The position numbers and the translations under genes were made by a program. Source: Bacilli bacterium (lineage in GTDB: Bacteria; Bacillota_I; Bacilli_A; RFN20; DUOF01). Taken from it: a stretch of DNA of 64,000 nt. The stretch lies in the NCBI GenBank assembly GCA_017517765.1, contig JAFWYE010000006.1, positions 1 to 64,000 on the forward strand, read 5' to 3'. Under the pieces are notes generated by a model. That model was not told the DNA's origin. It ran no database searches and worked only from the letters and a program-made list of their open reading frames with translations. This document shows positions 44,233 through 52,580 of this stretch, one piece after another. Positions within the stretch are counted from its first letter, which is position 1, and each line of letters begins with the position of its first letter.

Positions 44233-45219
44233 TTAAATATTTGCTATTTCTTTTTTAAATGCTTCAAGTGCTTGACCACATGCAACATTATTTTTTATCT
44301 CTTCATCAATAGCAGGAGCATATGCATATGCAATTTTTAAAGATTCAATTTGATCTATAATTTCTTTTAAAGTCGAAGAAGAAACAGGTTTTTTATTAAC
44401 CACGTCTTCTAGCTTTAATAAACCTTTAAATCCATATTCATCTTCTGAAGTTTCTACTAAATTCCAAGGAGATAACCTTAACCAAATATGCTTAGGATCC
44501 ACTTTTTTGGTAATTTTAGAAAAATCATATTCATATCCTTCAAGTAAAATAACATTCAAACTAACTTGCTTATTAGTTACTTGATATAACTTTTCAGCAT
44601 ACTCACAAATCTCATCTATGTTGAATCTTTCTCCTCCAAGTTTAGCATCAAAAAGATAGTCTCTTTGTTCATCACTTGTAGAATGTAGTGAGAATTGGAA
44701 ATCTAAATGCTTAGCTAATTCTGGATCGTTTAATATCTTATCCATAGCACTTCTATATCCAGGGGTAGACATACCAATAATAATGTGAGGATATCTATTT
44801 ATTAAAATTCTAATAGATTCCATAACATTATCAATATTAATCATTGGCTCTCCCATTCTTGTATATAATACTCTAAATTCTTTTGAATTATTTGGGTCAC
44901 CATTTCTACCTCTTTTTAAACCTTGTTCTATCATAAATTCAACTTGTCCAACTATTTCATCAGCAGTTAAATTCCTCACAAAAGATTTTCTAGAAGCACA
45001 AAATCTACAACCACATGGACAACCAGCCATTGTACATACAGTCATAACTCTTTTCTCTGTATCACTTGGGTTTTCAAAGTCAGAAAAATGGTATGGTCTA
45101 GTACCATACCCCTTTTCTCTAGACATAAAAACATCTCCAACTTCTAAGACATTACCATCATTTAACTTTAACAAGTAAGTTTGACCACATTTAAGTTCTA
45201 TAGTCTTAACTAATTCCAT
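44233..45219 (-). CDS. RlmN/Cfr-like radical SAM protein (divergent)
   Basis: 328 residues, compared with about 350-390 for RlmN. Iron-sulphur motif GCPCGCRFCASRKSFVRNLTADEIVGQ (CxxxCxxC with the RNLTxxEI continuation of RlmN), YTRMGEPMINIDNVMESI (GxGEPxxN), and a C-terminal NVACGQALEAF that matches the second catalytic Cys region of RlmN. An extra Cys (TVCTMAGC) lies five rather than seven residues before the cluster, so the methyl-carrying Cys may be shifted. It may methylate an RNA base or have another radical role. Downstream of an 82-residue gene that shares its promoter. Confidence 0.78.
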   Translation of the reverse strand: MELVKTIELKCGQTYLLKLNDGNVLEVGDVFMSREKGYGTRPYHFSDFENPSDTEKRVMTVCTMAGCPCGCRFCASRKSFVRNLTADEIVGQVEFMIEQGLKRGRNGDPNNSKEFRVLYTRMGEPMINIDNVMESIRILINRYPHIIIGMSTPGYRSAMDKILNDPELAKHLDFQFSLHSTSDEQRDYLFDAKLGGERFNIDEICEYAEKLYQVTNKQVSLNVILLEGYEYDFSKITKKVDPKHIWLRLSPWNLVETSEDEYGFKGLLKLEDVVNKKPVSSSTLKEIIDQIESLKIAYAYAPAIDEEIKNNVACGQALEAFKKEIANI

Positions 45220-45230
45220 ACTTACCTCTA

Positions 45231-45479
45231 TTATCTTCTATTATTTCCTTTTGGTTTAACACCAATACCAGCAAGCATATCTTTCATTTTGTCTGCTTGA
45301 GGATGATGTTTAATTTGAGTAGCAACACTTGCTAATTCAGCATCTGTCTTTTCAAGTTTAGCCTCTAATTCTGCTCTTTCTGCTGTTAGTGACATAAATT
45401 TTGTAACTAATTTCATTAATTCATCCATTTCTTGATTTCCAGTACCAGTTGGTTTACTTGGTGAACTTGTATATCCCAT
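45231..45479 (-). CDS. hypothetical coiled-coil protein, 82 aa
   Basis: A small protein: a Gly/Ser/Pro-rich N-terminus, then a helical segment (ELMKLVTKFMSLTAERAELEAKLEKTDAELASVATQI) and a basic tail. No membrane segment. It is eleven bases upstream of the RlmN-like gene and has a good promoter and ribosome site, so it is a real gene. It might be a partner or regulator of the radical SAM enzyme; no family recognised. Confidence 0.6.
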   Translation of the reverse strand: MGYTSSPSKPTGTGNQEMDELMKLVTKFMSLTAERAELEAKLEKTDAELASVATQIKHHPQADKMKDMLAGIGVKPKGNNRR

Positions 45480-45505
45480 AACTACACACTCCCTTTACAA
45501 TTAAT

Positions 45506-45533
45506 ATTATACAATAAATATATCAATTTACAA
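45506..45533 (-). promoter_or_regulatory. promoter of the 82-aa/RlmN-like unit
   Basis: On the minus strand TTGTAA (45528-45533) and TATAAT (45506-45511) are separated by 16 bases, about 27 bases before the ATG at 45479. Confidence 0.6.
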
Positions 45534-45561
45534 TAAATAATCCGATTAATATAAGCCTGGA

Positions 45562-46965
45562 CTAATATAAATTAGTATATCCTTTTTCTTTAAATGTCTT
45601 TTTTATTTCTTCATATCGATCTATCTTATATTGAAAGAATTCACTCATACTATCCTTATATCCAGTATAATTATGGTTATCATTTTGACAATATTTATAA
45701 TAATCCATAAAACTATTGAGTTCTACATATATATTGGAGTCCTTTAATCCTCTCATTAATGCTATTGGATCCATAACCACTTTTTGATAGCAAATAAAAA
45801 ACTGATCACTCATATATTTATAGGCTAAATGATATATTTGCGACATAGTTTCTTCTAGAGTATGAAGAGTCTCATCTAAAACATTTATCGAATAATACAC
45901 TCTAGTAACACATTTAAATTTCTTCAAATAATCTAGTATGTTAAATAATCTTTCATTAGTAAATAATTTACCCATTTTATATCTTATTTCTTCATTTCCC
46001 GATAAAAGAGTAATATCTAAAATTATTTTTTCTTCATCAAAAGTTTTTACCAGTTCATCTATAAAATGCTTACTAGGTAATTGAAAACAATCATAATTGA
46101 AACCTATTTTAACATTATTATCTCTAATCATTTTAAAAATAGCTTCATAGTATTCTTTACCAAACATTTCTAAATCATGACTAAACCTTACAACTTCCAC
46201 TCCATTATTTGCAAATTCAATTATATCTTTAGCTACCCTTTCAGGACTCCTATAAGTCATTTTACTTCTACCCCATAAAGTAACCATATTTTCTCTAGCA
46301 GAATCACAATAAAGACAATTATGCTTGCACCCTCTACCAATATAAATCCAAGCATTTTTATTTCTTTTTAAATCTATTCCTATAGTATTAGTATACATAT
46401 ACATTTTTTCATTTTTTAAAAATGAATGATCAACATAATTTATACTATCTAAATCCTTCAAGCAATATGTTAATTCTTTACTAATAATACTACCATTATC
46501 CACATAAGAAATATTTTCTATATCCTTAATATTTCCTTTTCCCTTTAATAAAAAACCAACTAAATCCAATAATGGTTTTTCACTGTCACCTTTTAAAATA
46601 TAATCAATACAATCAAAGTTTTCTAATATCTCTTTATCAAAGATAGTACTGGTAAGTCCACCAATTATAATCGGAATATTTGGATAGATTAATTTTGAAA
46701 TTTTTGCTATTTCTATTGCACCATAAGAGTGCTCATACCAGTGTAAATCTATCATTAAAACTTTATAATTAATATTTTCTAATTCCTCTTTTAAAGAATA
46801 TGTATTATCCAAAGATTTTTCAATGGAATAGTTAATACCATAAACACTATATCCTTCATCTTTTAATAAATTGAGTAATCCTGGTATACCAATAGGCATA
46901 AATGCATACAAAGTATTATCTAAACTTCTGCTAGGATGAATATATAAAACATCTATATTTTTCAT
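45562..46965 (-). CDS. cobalamin-binding-domain radical SAM protein
   Basis: 467 residues of the class B (B12-dependent) radical SAM architecture. The N-terminal Rossmann domain begins DVLYIHPSRSLDNTLYAFMPIGIPGLLNLLKDEGY and includes IIIGGLTSTIFDKEI and YILKGDSEKPLLDL. The radical SAM cluster motif is GRGCKHNCLYC at residues 210-220 (Cys 213, 217 and 220). The pattern TYRSPERVAKDIIEFANNGVEVVRF follows. Such enzymes usually methylate unactivated carbons or rearrange rings. It overlaps the stop of the 866-residue gene by one base, so it is translationally coupled to it. Confidence 0.85.
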   Translation of the reverse strand: MKNIDVLYIHPSRSLDNTLYAFMPIGIPGLLNLLKDEGYSVYGINYSIEKSLDNTYSLKEELENINYKVLMIDLHWYEHSYGAIEIAKISKLIYPNIPIIIGGLTSTIFDKEILENFDCIDYILKGDSEKPLLDLVGFLLKGKGNIKDIENISYVDNGSIISKELTYCLKDLDSINYVDHSFLKNEKMYMYTNTIGIDLKRNKNAWIYIGRGCKHNCLYCDSARENMVTLWGRSKMTYRSPERVAKDIIEFANNGVEVVRFSHDLEMFGKEYYEAIFKMIRDNNVKIGFNYDCFQLPSKHFIDELVKTFDEEKIILDITLLSGNEEIRYKMGKLFTNERLFNILDYLKKFKCVTRVYYSINVLDETLHTLEETMSQIYHLAYKYMSDQFFICYQKVVMDPIALMRGLKDSNIYVELNSFMDYYKYCQNDNHNYTGYKDSMSEFFQYKIDRYEEIKKTFKEKGYTNLY

Positions 46966-49565
46966 TATTCTTCCCTCTCTTTATAATATTTCTTTGTTTC
47001 TAACCCTAATGGATGTAATACAACATCTATTGCATCCTTATATAAACTTACATATTTTATATCATTATAATTTTTAATATCTTTTAAATTGTAGCTATTA
47101 CTTTTTAATATTAAATATTCTTCTTCCATATAACATGCACACTTTACATTTTCTCTATCCACTTTTAAAGAAAGATTCGCATGTGCTAACTCTTTATCAT
47201 AGAGTTTTAATTCATAATGATACTTACCATTTTCTTCCATAACAATACAAAAATATCCTTCTTCAAATATTATTAAATCCAAATAACTATTACACCCAGA
47301 CTCTATTGCAATATTTATAATATCATGACATTGTTTGCTACTTATAAGACCATTTTGATATTGTTCTAATAATTCAAATCTTAAAGCTTCTTCATATCCC
47401 AAATACCTTTTTCTAGTATTTATTAAAAAAGCATTAGATATCACTTCATCATCTTTAATATTATTTTCATTTAAAATGTCATCATACAATTCACTATATT
47501 CACCTATAAACTCTTTAGCTTCCATCATTACATTTAAGTAATCTTCCATGGTTTTAACTAAAATATCATTAAAATATCCATCAATAATATTTTTTATTTT
47601 TTCATCTATTTTTGAATCAATTAAAATAGCCTTACCATTAATAAGAGTAAGTAAATAATTAGCAATAAGTGATTCTTTATTCTTTAGTATTGGAAAATAT
47701 CTAAAGAACTTAGAAAAATCAAATATATTACATTTTTCACTACTACATTTGGTAACATCAAAAAGTTCATAATTGGCAAAACAAATTTTTGATAATCTTT
47801 CAAATTTATTTGAGATACTATCAATTTTATTTTTATATTTACTATATAAACTCATATCAAATCCCATGAGTGTAATAAATCTCTTATTTATATGTTCTTT
47901 TCTTTTATTTATTACTAATTCTTTTAGTTCATCAATACTAACCTTATCTACATTTAAATCACTATTTACAATTGATTCTAATATCATTATTTGTCCCAAA
48001 TACTCATATCCAAAATAGTTAGTAATATATTTATTGGTAAATGACCATTGTGGGTGTCTACCATTACCAAAAAAAGCTGTATCAAAATCAATCATGTTTG
48101 TATCAATAGACAAATTGCCACATGACCAAGCTCCATGTAAAAGCCTATCGATAAACTTATTTCCTTCCATTATTCCTAATGATTCACTAATACATATAAG
48201 TTCTTCTCTAGAGTAAGGTATTTTATTTACGAATCTATGAGAAAATCTATATAAATCATTGTCTTTGATAACTCTAATCATTACCCCACAATTCATAACC
48301 ATATTTTCATAAATAAACTTAAACTTTTCTCCAGTATCAAAAATAGCTAAAGTCTTAAAACACCCTGGGCTAATATTATAATCAATAACATTACTAATCA
48401 TCGCCTCATGTATAGCACTAGAAAGAGGTAATTTTCCATTATTATACTCTGGATCTTTACTAGTAACTAATGGAGTATATTCACCCTTAAAATTATAATT
48501 ATTTCCAAAATAATACGCTCTACCTGACCCCTTATTACCATTTAATGCTATATCACTAGCATCACTTTGAAAATCAATAAAAGCATCACTATATATTTCT
48601 TCATTGTTTGATTTATCCTTATCAATAGTAATAGAAAACAATGAAGCAAGCTCCTCAGTTGCTTCTTTATAGTTAAAAGATTTATTAAATACTTCTTCAT
48701 ATAATTTTTCATTTATATAAATAGGTTTTAATTTTTCTTTTCTATTATATAATTTTCTATTTATAAAAGTAGAAGGCTTCATTAATGACAATGAATAAGG
48801 AAGATCAAATTTAGGCTTAGCAGTATATTTACCTACAATCCAATTACTACAATTTTGTGTATTATTTAATAATTTTTCATCTTTAAATCTATCATCATCT
48901 TCTCTTACGTAATAGTTAAGCAAATTAGCAATTTTTTCATCATCGCTATTAGTAAATCTTTTCAAATTAATAAATAACTCTTTAACCATTTTTTCTAAAT
49001 AATCATTTTTAGAAAAATACTCATTACTTAAATATTGACTCATTACTATTAATTTAGTCGAAACATTATTAAATAGCTTAAGCCATTTGAGATATACAAT
49101 ATTCTTTATTTTTTCTTGAATATATACATCTTTTTCAAGTTCATCCCATTTATTTAATAATTTTTCTTTAGATAATGAAGTATTATCAAAAGCTATTTTG
49201 CTATCTTCTTCTCCTAAATACTCTTCAATAATCATGTCATCAATACTATGATTAGCTAAAAATAAATCTATTTTTCTAGGCAAATCATCTATTGCCATTT
49301 CTATATCTTTATTAATACAAATAACTTTAGCTTTAGGCAAAATAATCTTATATTTTTCTTTTACATAATTTAGTGCTTCTTTATTAGAATCAATAACATA
49401 TATAGTTCCTTCAAAATTTAAATCTTTTAATGCATTTGCTATTTTGTGCCTAAAACCTGGCGCAAACTCTACTACAGTGTTTATTTTGAAATCGCAATGT
49501 CCTTTTATCAACTTAGTATATAGTTTTCCAATATACCATTCCCACTCTTCATCTACTTTAATCAT
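46965..49565 (-). CDS. methyltransferase-like/SelO-like fusion protein, 866 aa
   Basis: Two parts can be seen. Residues about 25-180 look like a Rossmann methyltransferase: VVEFAPGFRHKIANAL, a GTIYVIDSN acidic strand end, and LFLANHSID. Residues about 285-520 match the pseudokinase core of SelO (YdiU): GNKGSGRAYYFG, KGEYTPLVTS with Lys360, GKLPLSSAIHEAMIS with Glu387, MIRVIKDNDLYRFSH with Arg431, then HGAWSCGNLSIDTNMIDFDT, where Asn484 and Asp493 would be metal ligands. SelO transfers AMP to proteins. The rest is helical, with a beta-rich C-terminus. Operon with a B12-type radical SAM protein and an iron alcohol dehydrogenase. I know of no described protein with this fusion; the similarity was judged by eye. 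Confidence 0.55.
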   Translation of the reverse strand: MIKVDEEWEWYIGKLYTKLIKGHCDFKINTVVEFAPGFRHKIANALKDLNFEGTIYVIDSNKEALNYVKEKYKIILPKAKVICINKDIEMAIDDLPRKIDLFLANHSIDDMIIEEYLGEEDSKIAFDNTSLSKEKLLNKWDELEKDVYIQEKIKNIVYLKWLKLFNNVSTKLIVMSQYLSNEYFSKNDYLEKMVKELFINLKRFTNSDDEKIANLLNYYVREDDDRFKDEKLLNNTQNCSNWIVGKYTAKPKFDLPYSLSLMKPSTFINRKLYNRKEKLKPIYINEKLYEEVFNKSFNYKEATEELASLFSITIDKDKSNNEEIYSDAFIDFQSDASDIALNGNKGSGRAYYFGNNYNFKGEYTPLVTSKDPEYNNGKLPLSSAIHEAMISNVIDYNISPGCFKTLAIFDTGEKFKFIYENMVMNCGVMIRVIKDNDLYRFSHRFVNKIPYSREELICISESLGIMEGNKFIDRLLHGAWSCGNLSIDTNMIDFDTAFFGNGRHPQWSFTNKYITNYFGYEYLGQIMILESIVNSDLNVDKVSIDELKELVINKRKEHINKRFITLMGFDMSLYSKYKNKIDSISNKFERLSKICFANYELFDVTKCSSEKCNIFDFSKFFRYFPILKNKESLIANYLLTLINGKAILIDSKIDEKIKNIIDGYFNDILVKTMEDYLNVMMEAKEFIGEYSELYDDILNENNIKDDEVISNAFLINTRKRYLGYEEALRFELLEQYQNGLISSKQCHDIINIAIESGCNSYLDLIIFEEGYFCIVMEENGKYHYELKLYDKELAHANLSLKVDRENVKCACYMEEEYLILKSNSYNLKDIKNYNDIKYVSLYKDAIDVVLHPLGLETKKYYKEREE

Positions 49566-49584
49566 ATAATTCGCTTCTATATTT

Positions 49585-50787
49585 TTATTCTTTCATTATT
49601 GAAAGGTAAATCCTTTTAAATTCTTCTTTTCCCATCAATACTGGTACTGGATATAATGGATTTCCCTCTTTCAAAGCTGTCTCTACCATTTCATCTATAT
49701 CTTCAGCTTTAACTTGCTCAATCACAGAAGGAATATTCATTTCTTTATTGGCCTCTTTAATCCAATTAATAAAGTTCTTACTTGCTATTTCATCAGAATC
49801 TTTTTCATTAGCTAAGCCGCTATATCTAGATAAAACAGCTAATTTTTTATATATTTTTTCTCCATATGCCTCAAGCATTACAGGCAATATAACAGAATTA
49901 GCTAAGCCATGAGCAACACCATATTTACCACCTAGAGTATGTGCTATTGCATGTACATATCCTACATATGCTTTAGTAAATGCAATTCCTGCATAATGTG
50001 ATGCATATAACATATTAGTTCTAGCTTCCGCATTAGTTGGATCACTATAACAAGTTTTAAGTGATGACACGATTAACTTTGTAGCTTCCATAGACATTTT
50101 CTTAGTTTCATTTGTTCTTGTATTACCAATAAATGCTTCAATAGCATGAGTTAGGGCATCCATTCCTGTTGTAGATGTAATGTGTGGTGGTAACCCCAAA
50201 GTAACCTTATAATCCAATACTGCATAATGTGGTATTAATGAAAAATCATTAATTAGATATTTATGGTGTGTATTAGAGTCAGTAATAACACTAGTAACTG
50301 TAGTTTCACTACCAGTTCCAGCTGTAGTTGGAATAACAAATAAAGGAGGTAACTTTTTACAAACTTTAAATAATCCCTTCATCTTATATAAACTTTTATT
50401 TGGTTTAACTATTCTCGCTCCAACTGCTTTAGCAAGATCTATTGGTGAACCTCCACCCAAAGCGATAATAGCACCACAATTATTTTCTAAATAAAGATTT
50501 CTTGCCTCTTCTACATTATCACTAGTAGGATTTGGTACTGTTCCATCATAAACATATGTTTCAATACTTTTCTCTTTCAAACAATTTAGTAAATAATCTA
50601 ATAACCCAACTTTAACAATTCCCTTATCAGTAACAATTAATACTCTATTGATATTTAGTTCATTAAGTTTAACACCAATCTTATCTTGATCATCTAAAAT
50701 TTCAGGTTTCCTATATGGTAAAACTGGTATAGAACACTTGAAAATAAATTGATAAACTCTACAATAACTCTTATAAAAAACATTCAT
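49585..50787 (-). CDS. iron-containing alcohol dehydrogenase (operon with SelO-like/rSAM)
   Basis: 400 residues from ATG 50787, six bases after GAGGTG; the GTG ahead lies in that site. NAD site ALGGGSPIDLAKAVGARI, PTTAGTGSETT, and the iron ligands in GMDALTHAIEAFI and IAHTLGGKYGVAHGLANS. An extra N-terminal segment of about 30 residues (CRVYQFIFKCSIPVLPYRKP) precedes the usual start. It heads the cluster of three, 20 bases before the 866-residue gene, so its substrate may be the product or precursor made by the other two. Confidence 0.88.
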   Translation of the reverse strand: MNVFYKSYCRVYQFIFKCSIPVLPYRKPEILDDQDKIGVKLNELNINRVLIVTDKGIVKVGLLDYLLNCLKEKSIETYVYDGTVPNPTSDNVEEARNLYLENNCGAIIALGGGSPIDLAKAVGARIVKPNKSLYKMKGLFKVCKKLPPLFVIPTTAGTGSETTVTSVITDSNTHHKYLINDFSLIPHYAVLDYKVTLGLPPHITSTTGMDALTHAIEAFIGNTRTNETKKMSMEATKLIVSSLKTCYSDPTNAEARTNMLYASHYAGIAFTKAYVGYVHAIAHTLGGKYGVAHGLANSVILPVMLEAYGEKIYKKLAVLSRYSGLANEKDSDEIASKNFINWIKEANKEMNIPSVIEQVKAEDIDEMVETALKEGNPLYPVPVLMGKEEFKRIYLSIMKE

Positions 50788-50878
50788 ATTTAACACCTCT
50801 ATCTCTATTATAAATTTTAATAGAGAAAAATTAAATATTTTTAATATTTAACTATCACATATAACTCAAATAAAAAAA

Positions 50879-50899
50879 AAGTGATGTATTCTATCACTT
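50879..50899 (-). terminator. terminator past the penicillin-binding-protein remnant
   Basis: AAGTGAT/ATCACTT followed on the minus strand by nine T residues. It lies directly after the decayed 3' end described at 50914-50967 and after the gene at 51023-51523. Confidence 0.8.
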
Positions 50900-50913
50900 G
50901 CTTGAAATTATAT

Positions 50914-50967
50914 TTATCTCAACATTATAACAATTGTACTTCCTTCTTCAATCTTTTCTCCCCTAGG
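50914..50967 (-). pseudogene. decayed copy of the 3' end of the PASTA penicillin-binding protein gene
   Basis: About 45 bases here match the 3' end of the intact penicillin-binding protein gene at 54530-54582 with roughly 80 percent identity by eye. In the right frame it reads EEGSTIVIMLR and a stop, where the intact gene ends EEGSTIVIMLG. A two-base insertion a few codons earlier breaks the frame, so it cannot be translated as part of a longer protein. The two copies bracket the accessory genes at 51023-54362, as direct repeats. Confidence 0.55.
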
Positions 50968-51022
50968 TTATATCATATCAACTACTAATAATTCAATGTT
51001 AAAATCGACCACATATAATTTT

Positions 51023-51523
51023 TTATGAACATTGGTCAGCATTTTTTGTGTCATCATTATTTTCACTTTTTTCTTTGAATAATTCATCTTTCAATAAAAG
51101 GCATGAAGATAATAAAGAACCAATCGACGCAATTAGCATTATGATATCAAAAGTAAACATAATTTTTACTTCCTTTGATTCTAAAACAATAAATTTACTA
51201 TACTCATTTGATCTATGCAATTCTAATTTTCCAACATCATTTGAAAATAGTCTTATATTATCGAAATCCAAATATACTCTATTATTATCCATACTAACAG
51301 TAGAAACTATTTTTTCTCCATCTATATTTATGACACACAAGTCCTCATCATAAAATTTTATACTTACATTTCCTTCTATTCCACTGTAAGAATATTTTTT
51401 ATTATATACCACAGGACTATTAGCTATTAATGTTACTCTTGTTGTGAAAAATATTAAAAATAAAAACAATACACAAGATAAAGCTAGTTTCCAGATAGTA
51501 AATTTACCAATTTTCTTTTGCAT
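51023..51523 (-). CDS. hypothetical two-helix membrane protein, 166 aa
   Basis: An N-terminal membrane helix (LALSCVLFLFLIFFTTRVTLIA), then about 90 residues of beta-rich outside domain (KYSYSGIEGNVSIKFYDEDLCVINIDGEK), and a C-terminal membrane helix (DIIMLIASIGSLLSSCLLL) with a short charged tail. Topology suggests both termini are inside. The family is not recognised. It is part of the accessory island between the penicillin-binding protein gene and its decayed 3' copy. Confidence 0.55.
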   Translation of the reverse strand: MQKKIGKFTIWKLALSCVLFLFLIFFTTRVTLIANSPVVYNKKYSYSGIEGNVSIKFYDEDLCVINIDGEKIVSTVSMDNNRVYLDFDNIRLFSNDVGKLELHRSNEYSKFIVLESKEVKIMFTFDIIMLIASIGSLLSSCLLLKDELFKEKSENNDDTKNADQCS

Positions 51524-51601
51524 TTACATATCCACCTTTTTATCTCATTCTAATATACATATATACATATATCAAGTTAAAGCGATTGAAAGAATTAAAA
51601 A

Positions 51602-51628
51602 AGGTATGCGGTCCTATATCGCATACCT
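51602..51628 (-). terminator. intrinsic terminator
   Basis: AGGTATGCG/CGCATACCT stem followed on the minus strand by TTTTTTAATTC. It ends the unit 54362-51870. Confidence 0.85.
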
Positions 51629-51673
51629 CTAAAATCACTTTAACCAAACCATGTAAAAACTTTCAATACACCG

Positions 51674-51886
51674 ATGTTTTCAATTGAGTTAGAGTCAAAA
51701 GATGATATTTTAAGCCGCGAATTAACCTCAGAAAAAGATGTAGAAATATTATTAGATTGTGGTGAAGAAAAAGCAGAAAGGATAGCTAATGAAATCAAAA
51801 AAATGATGCAAGAAAGAGGAATACCTCTATTACTCGATCATTTTCTTACTAATTATTTTTTAAAATACATTAATACCAAGGTCTAA
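51674..51886 (+). CDS. small helical protein or remnant, 70 aa
   Basis: A 70-codon ORF on the plus strand, in the gap between a minus-strand gene and its terminator. It reads LTSEKDVEILLDCGEEKAERIANEIKKMMQERG, which resembles the small winged-helix proteins found next to integrases in integrative elements. No ribosome site is present, and it overlaps the convergent gene by 17 bases. It may be a remnant of a mobile element, or chance. Not certain to be a gene. Confidence 0.3.
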   Translation: MFSIELESKDDILSRELTSEKDVEILLDCGEEKAERIANEIKKMMQERGIPLLLDHFLTNYFLKYINTKV

Positions 51887-52556
51887 CAGTAGGTTTTGAT
51901 GATGGCTTTGTCAAAACAGCAGATAAATAGTCACTTCTATAAAGTTCTTTTCCAGCCTTATCATATTGAATTAATATAATTTCATAATAGCCGTATGCAA
52001 GTCCAGTTATAGAACAGAAATATACATCTTTTGATGTTTTATATTTAGCCATCAATTGATTTTGAGTATATAATTCAACCTTACTATAAGAAAAGCTTTT
52101 GCTTACTGGTTGGAATGTAACATTTATAATTCCATCTCCTGTATTAACTTTAACATTTGCTTTTTTCTTAAGTGTGTTTTTATATTCTTTAATAACTTTT
52201 GCATCATACTTCTCTTTATCTGATTCAATATACTCAATTGGAATTATAAGAGGATCTGCAATATCATACTTGAAATAAATTTTGATTTGCTTTGATTTTT
52301 TTGTAAAATCCAATTCAATAGAGTAAGTATAAGGATTATTAGTTTCTGCTTTTATATATTTTTTACCAACCAAATATTCAACTTTAGAAATAGCAAGTGA
52401 AGCGATATATATTGTATATTTTGTTATATTGTAATTTTCATTTTGAGTTAAAATAATTTTATTTTTTTCTTTTTGATAATCCGATAATTTGTTTTCACCA
52501 TCTCTATTTGGATATATAGAAATATATTCATATAAATAGCTTTGATATTTGTCCAT
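51870..52556 (-). CDS. hypothetical protein, beta-rich, 228 aa
   Basis: A soluble protein without signal peptide or membrane segment, Lys- and Tyr-rich. It has alternating beta-strand stretches, KVELYTQNQLMAKYKTSKDVYFCSI and GYYEIILIQYDKAGKELYRSDYL, that look like an immunoglobulin-like or fibronectin-like fold, and a Pro-rich C-terminus ending RPWY. Twenty-four bases downstream of the helix-turn-helix/HEPN-like gene, with a common terminator, so the two are co-transcribed. Could be a partner or antidote of that gene; no family recognised. Confidence 0.55.
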   Translation of the reverse strand: MDKYQSYLYEYISIYPNRDGENKLSDYQKEKNKIILTQNENYNITKYTIYIASLAISKVEYLVGKKYIKAETNNPYTYSIELDFTKKSKQIKIYFKYDIADPLIIPIEYIESDKEKYDAKVIKEYKNTLKKKANVKVNTGDGIINVTFQPVSKSFSYSKVELYTQNQLMAKYKTSKDVYFCSITGLAYGYYEIILIQYDKAGKELYRSDYLSAVLTKPSSKPTVRPWY

Positions 52557-52580
52557 AGTTTATTCCCTCCTTGCACTCAA

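Noticed and set aside
51674..51886. A functional excisionase gene
   Set aside because: It has no ribosome site and no integrase nearby; listed only as a low-confidence remnant.
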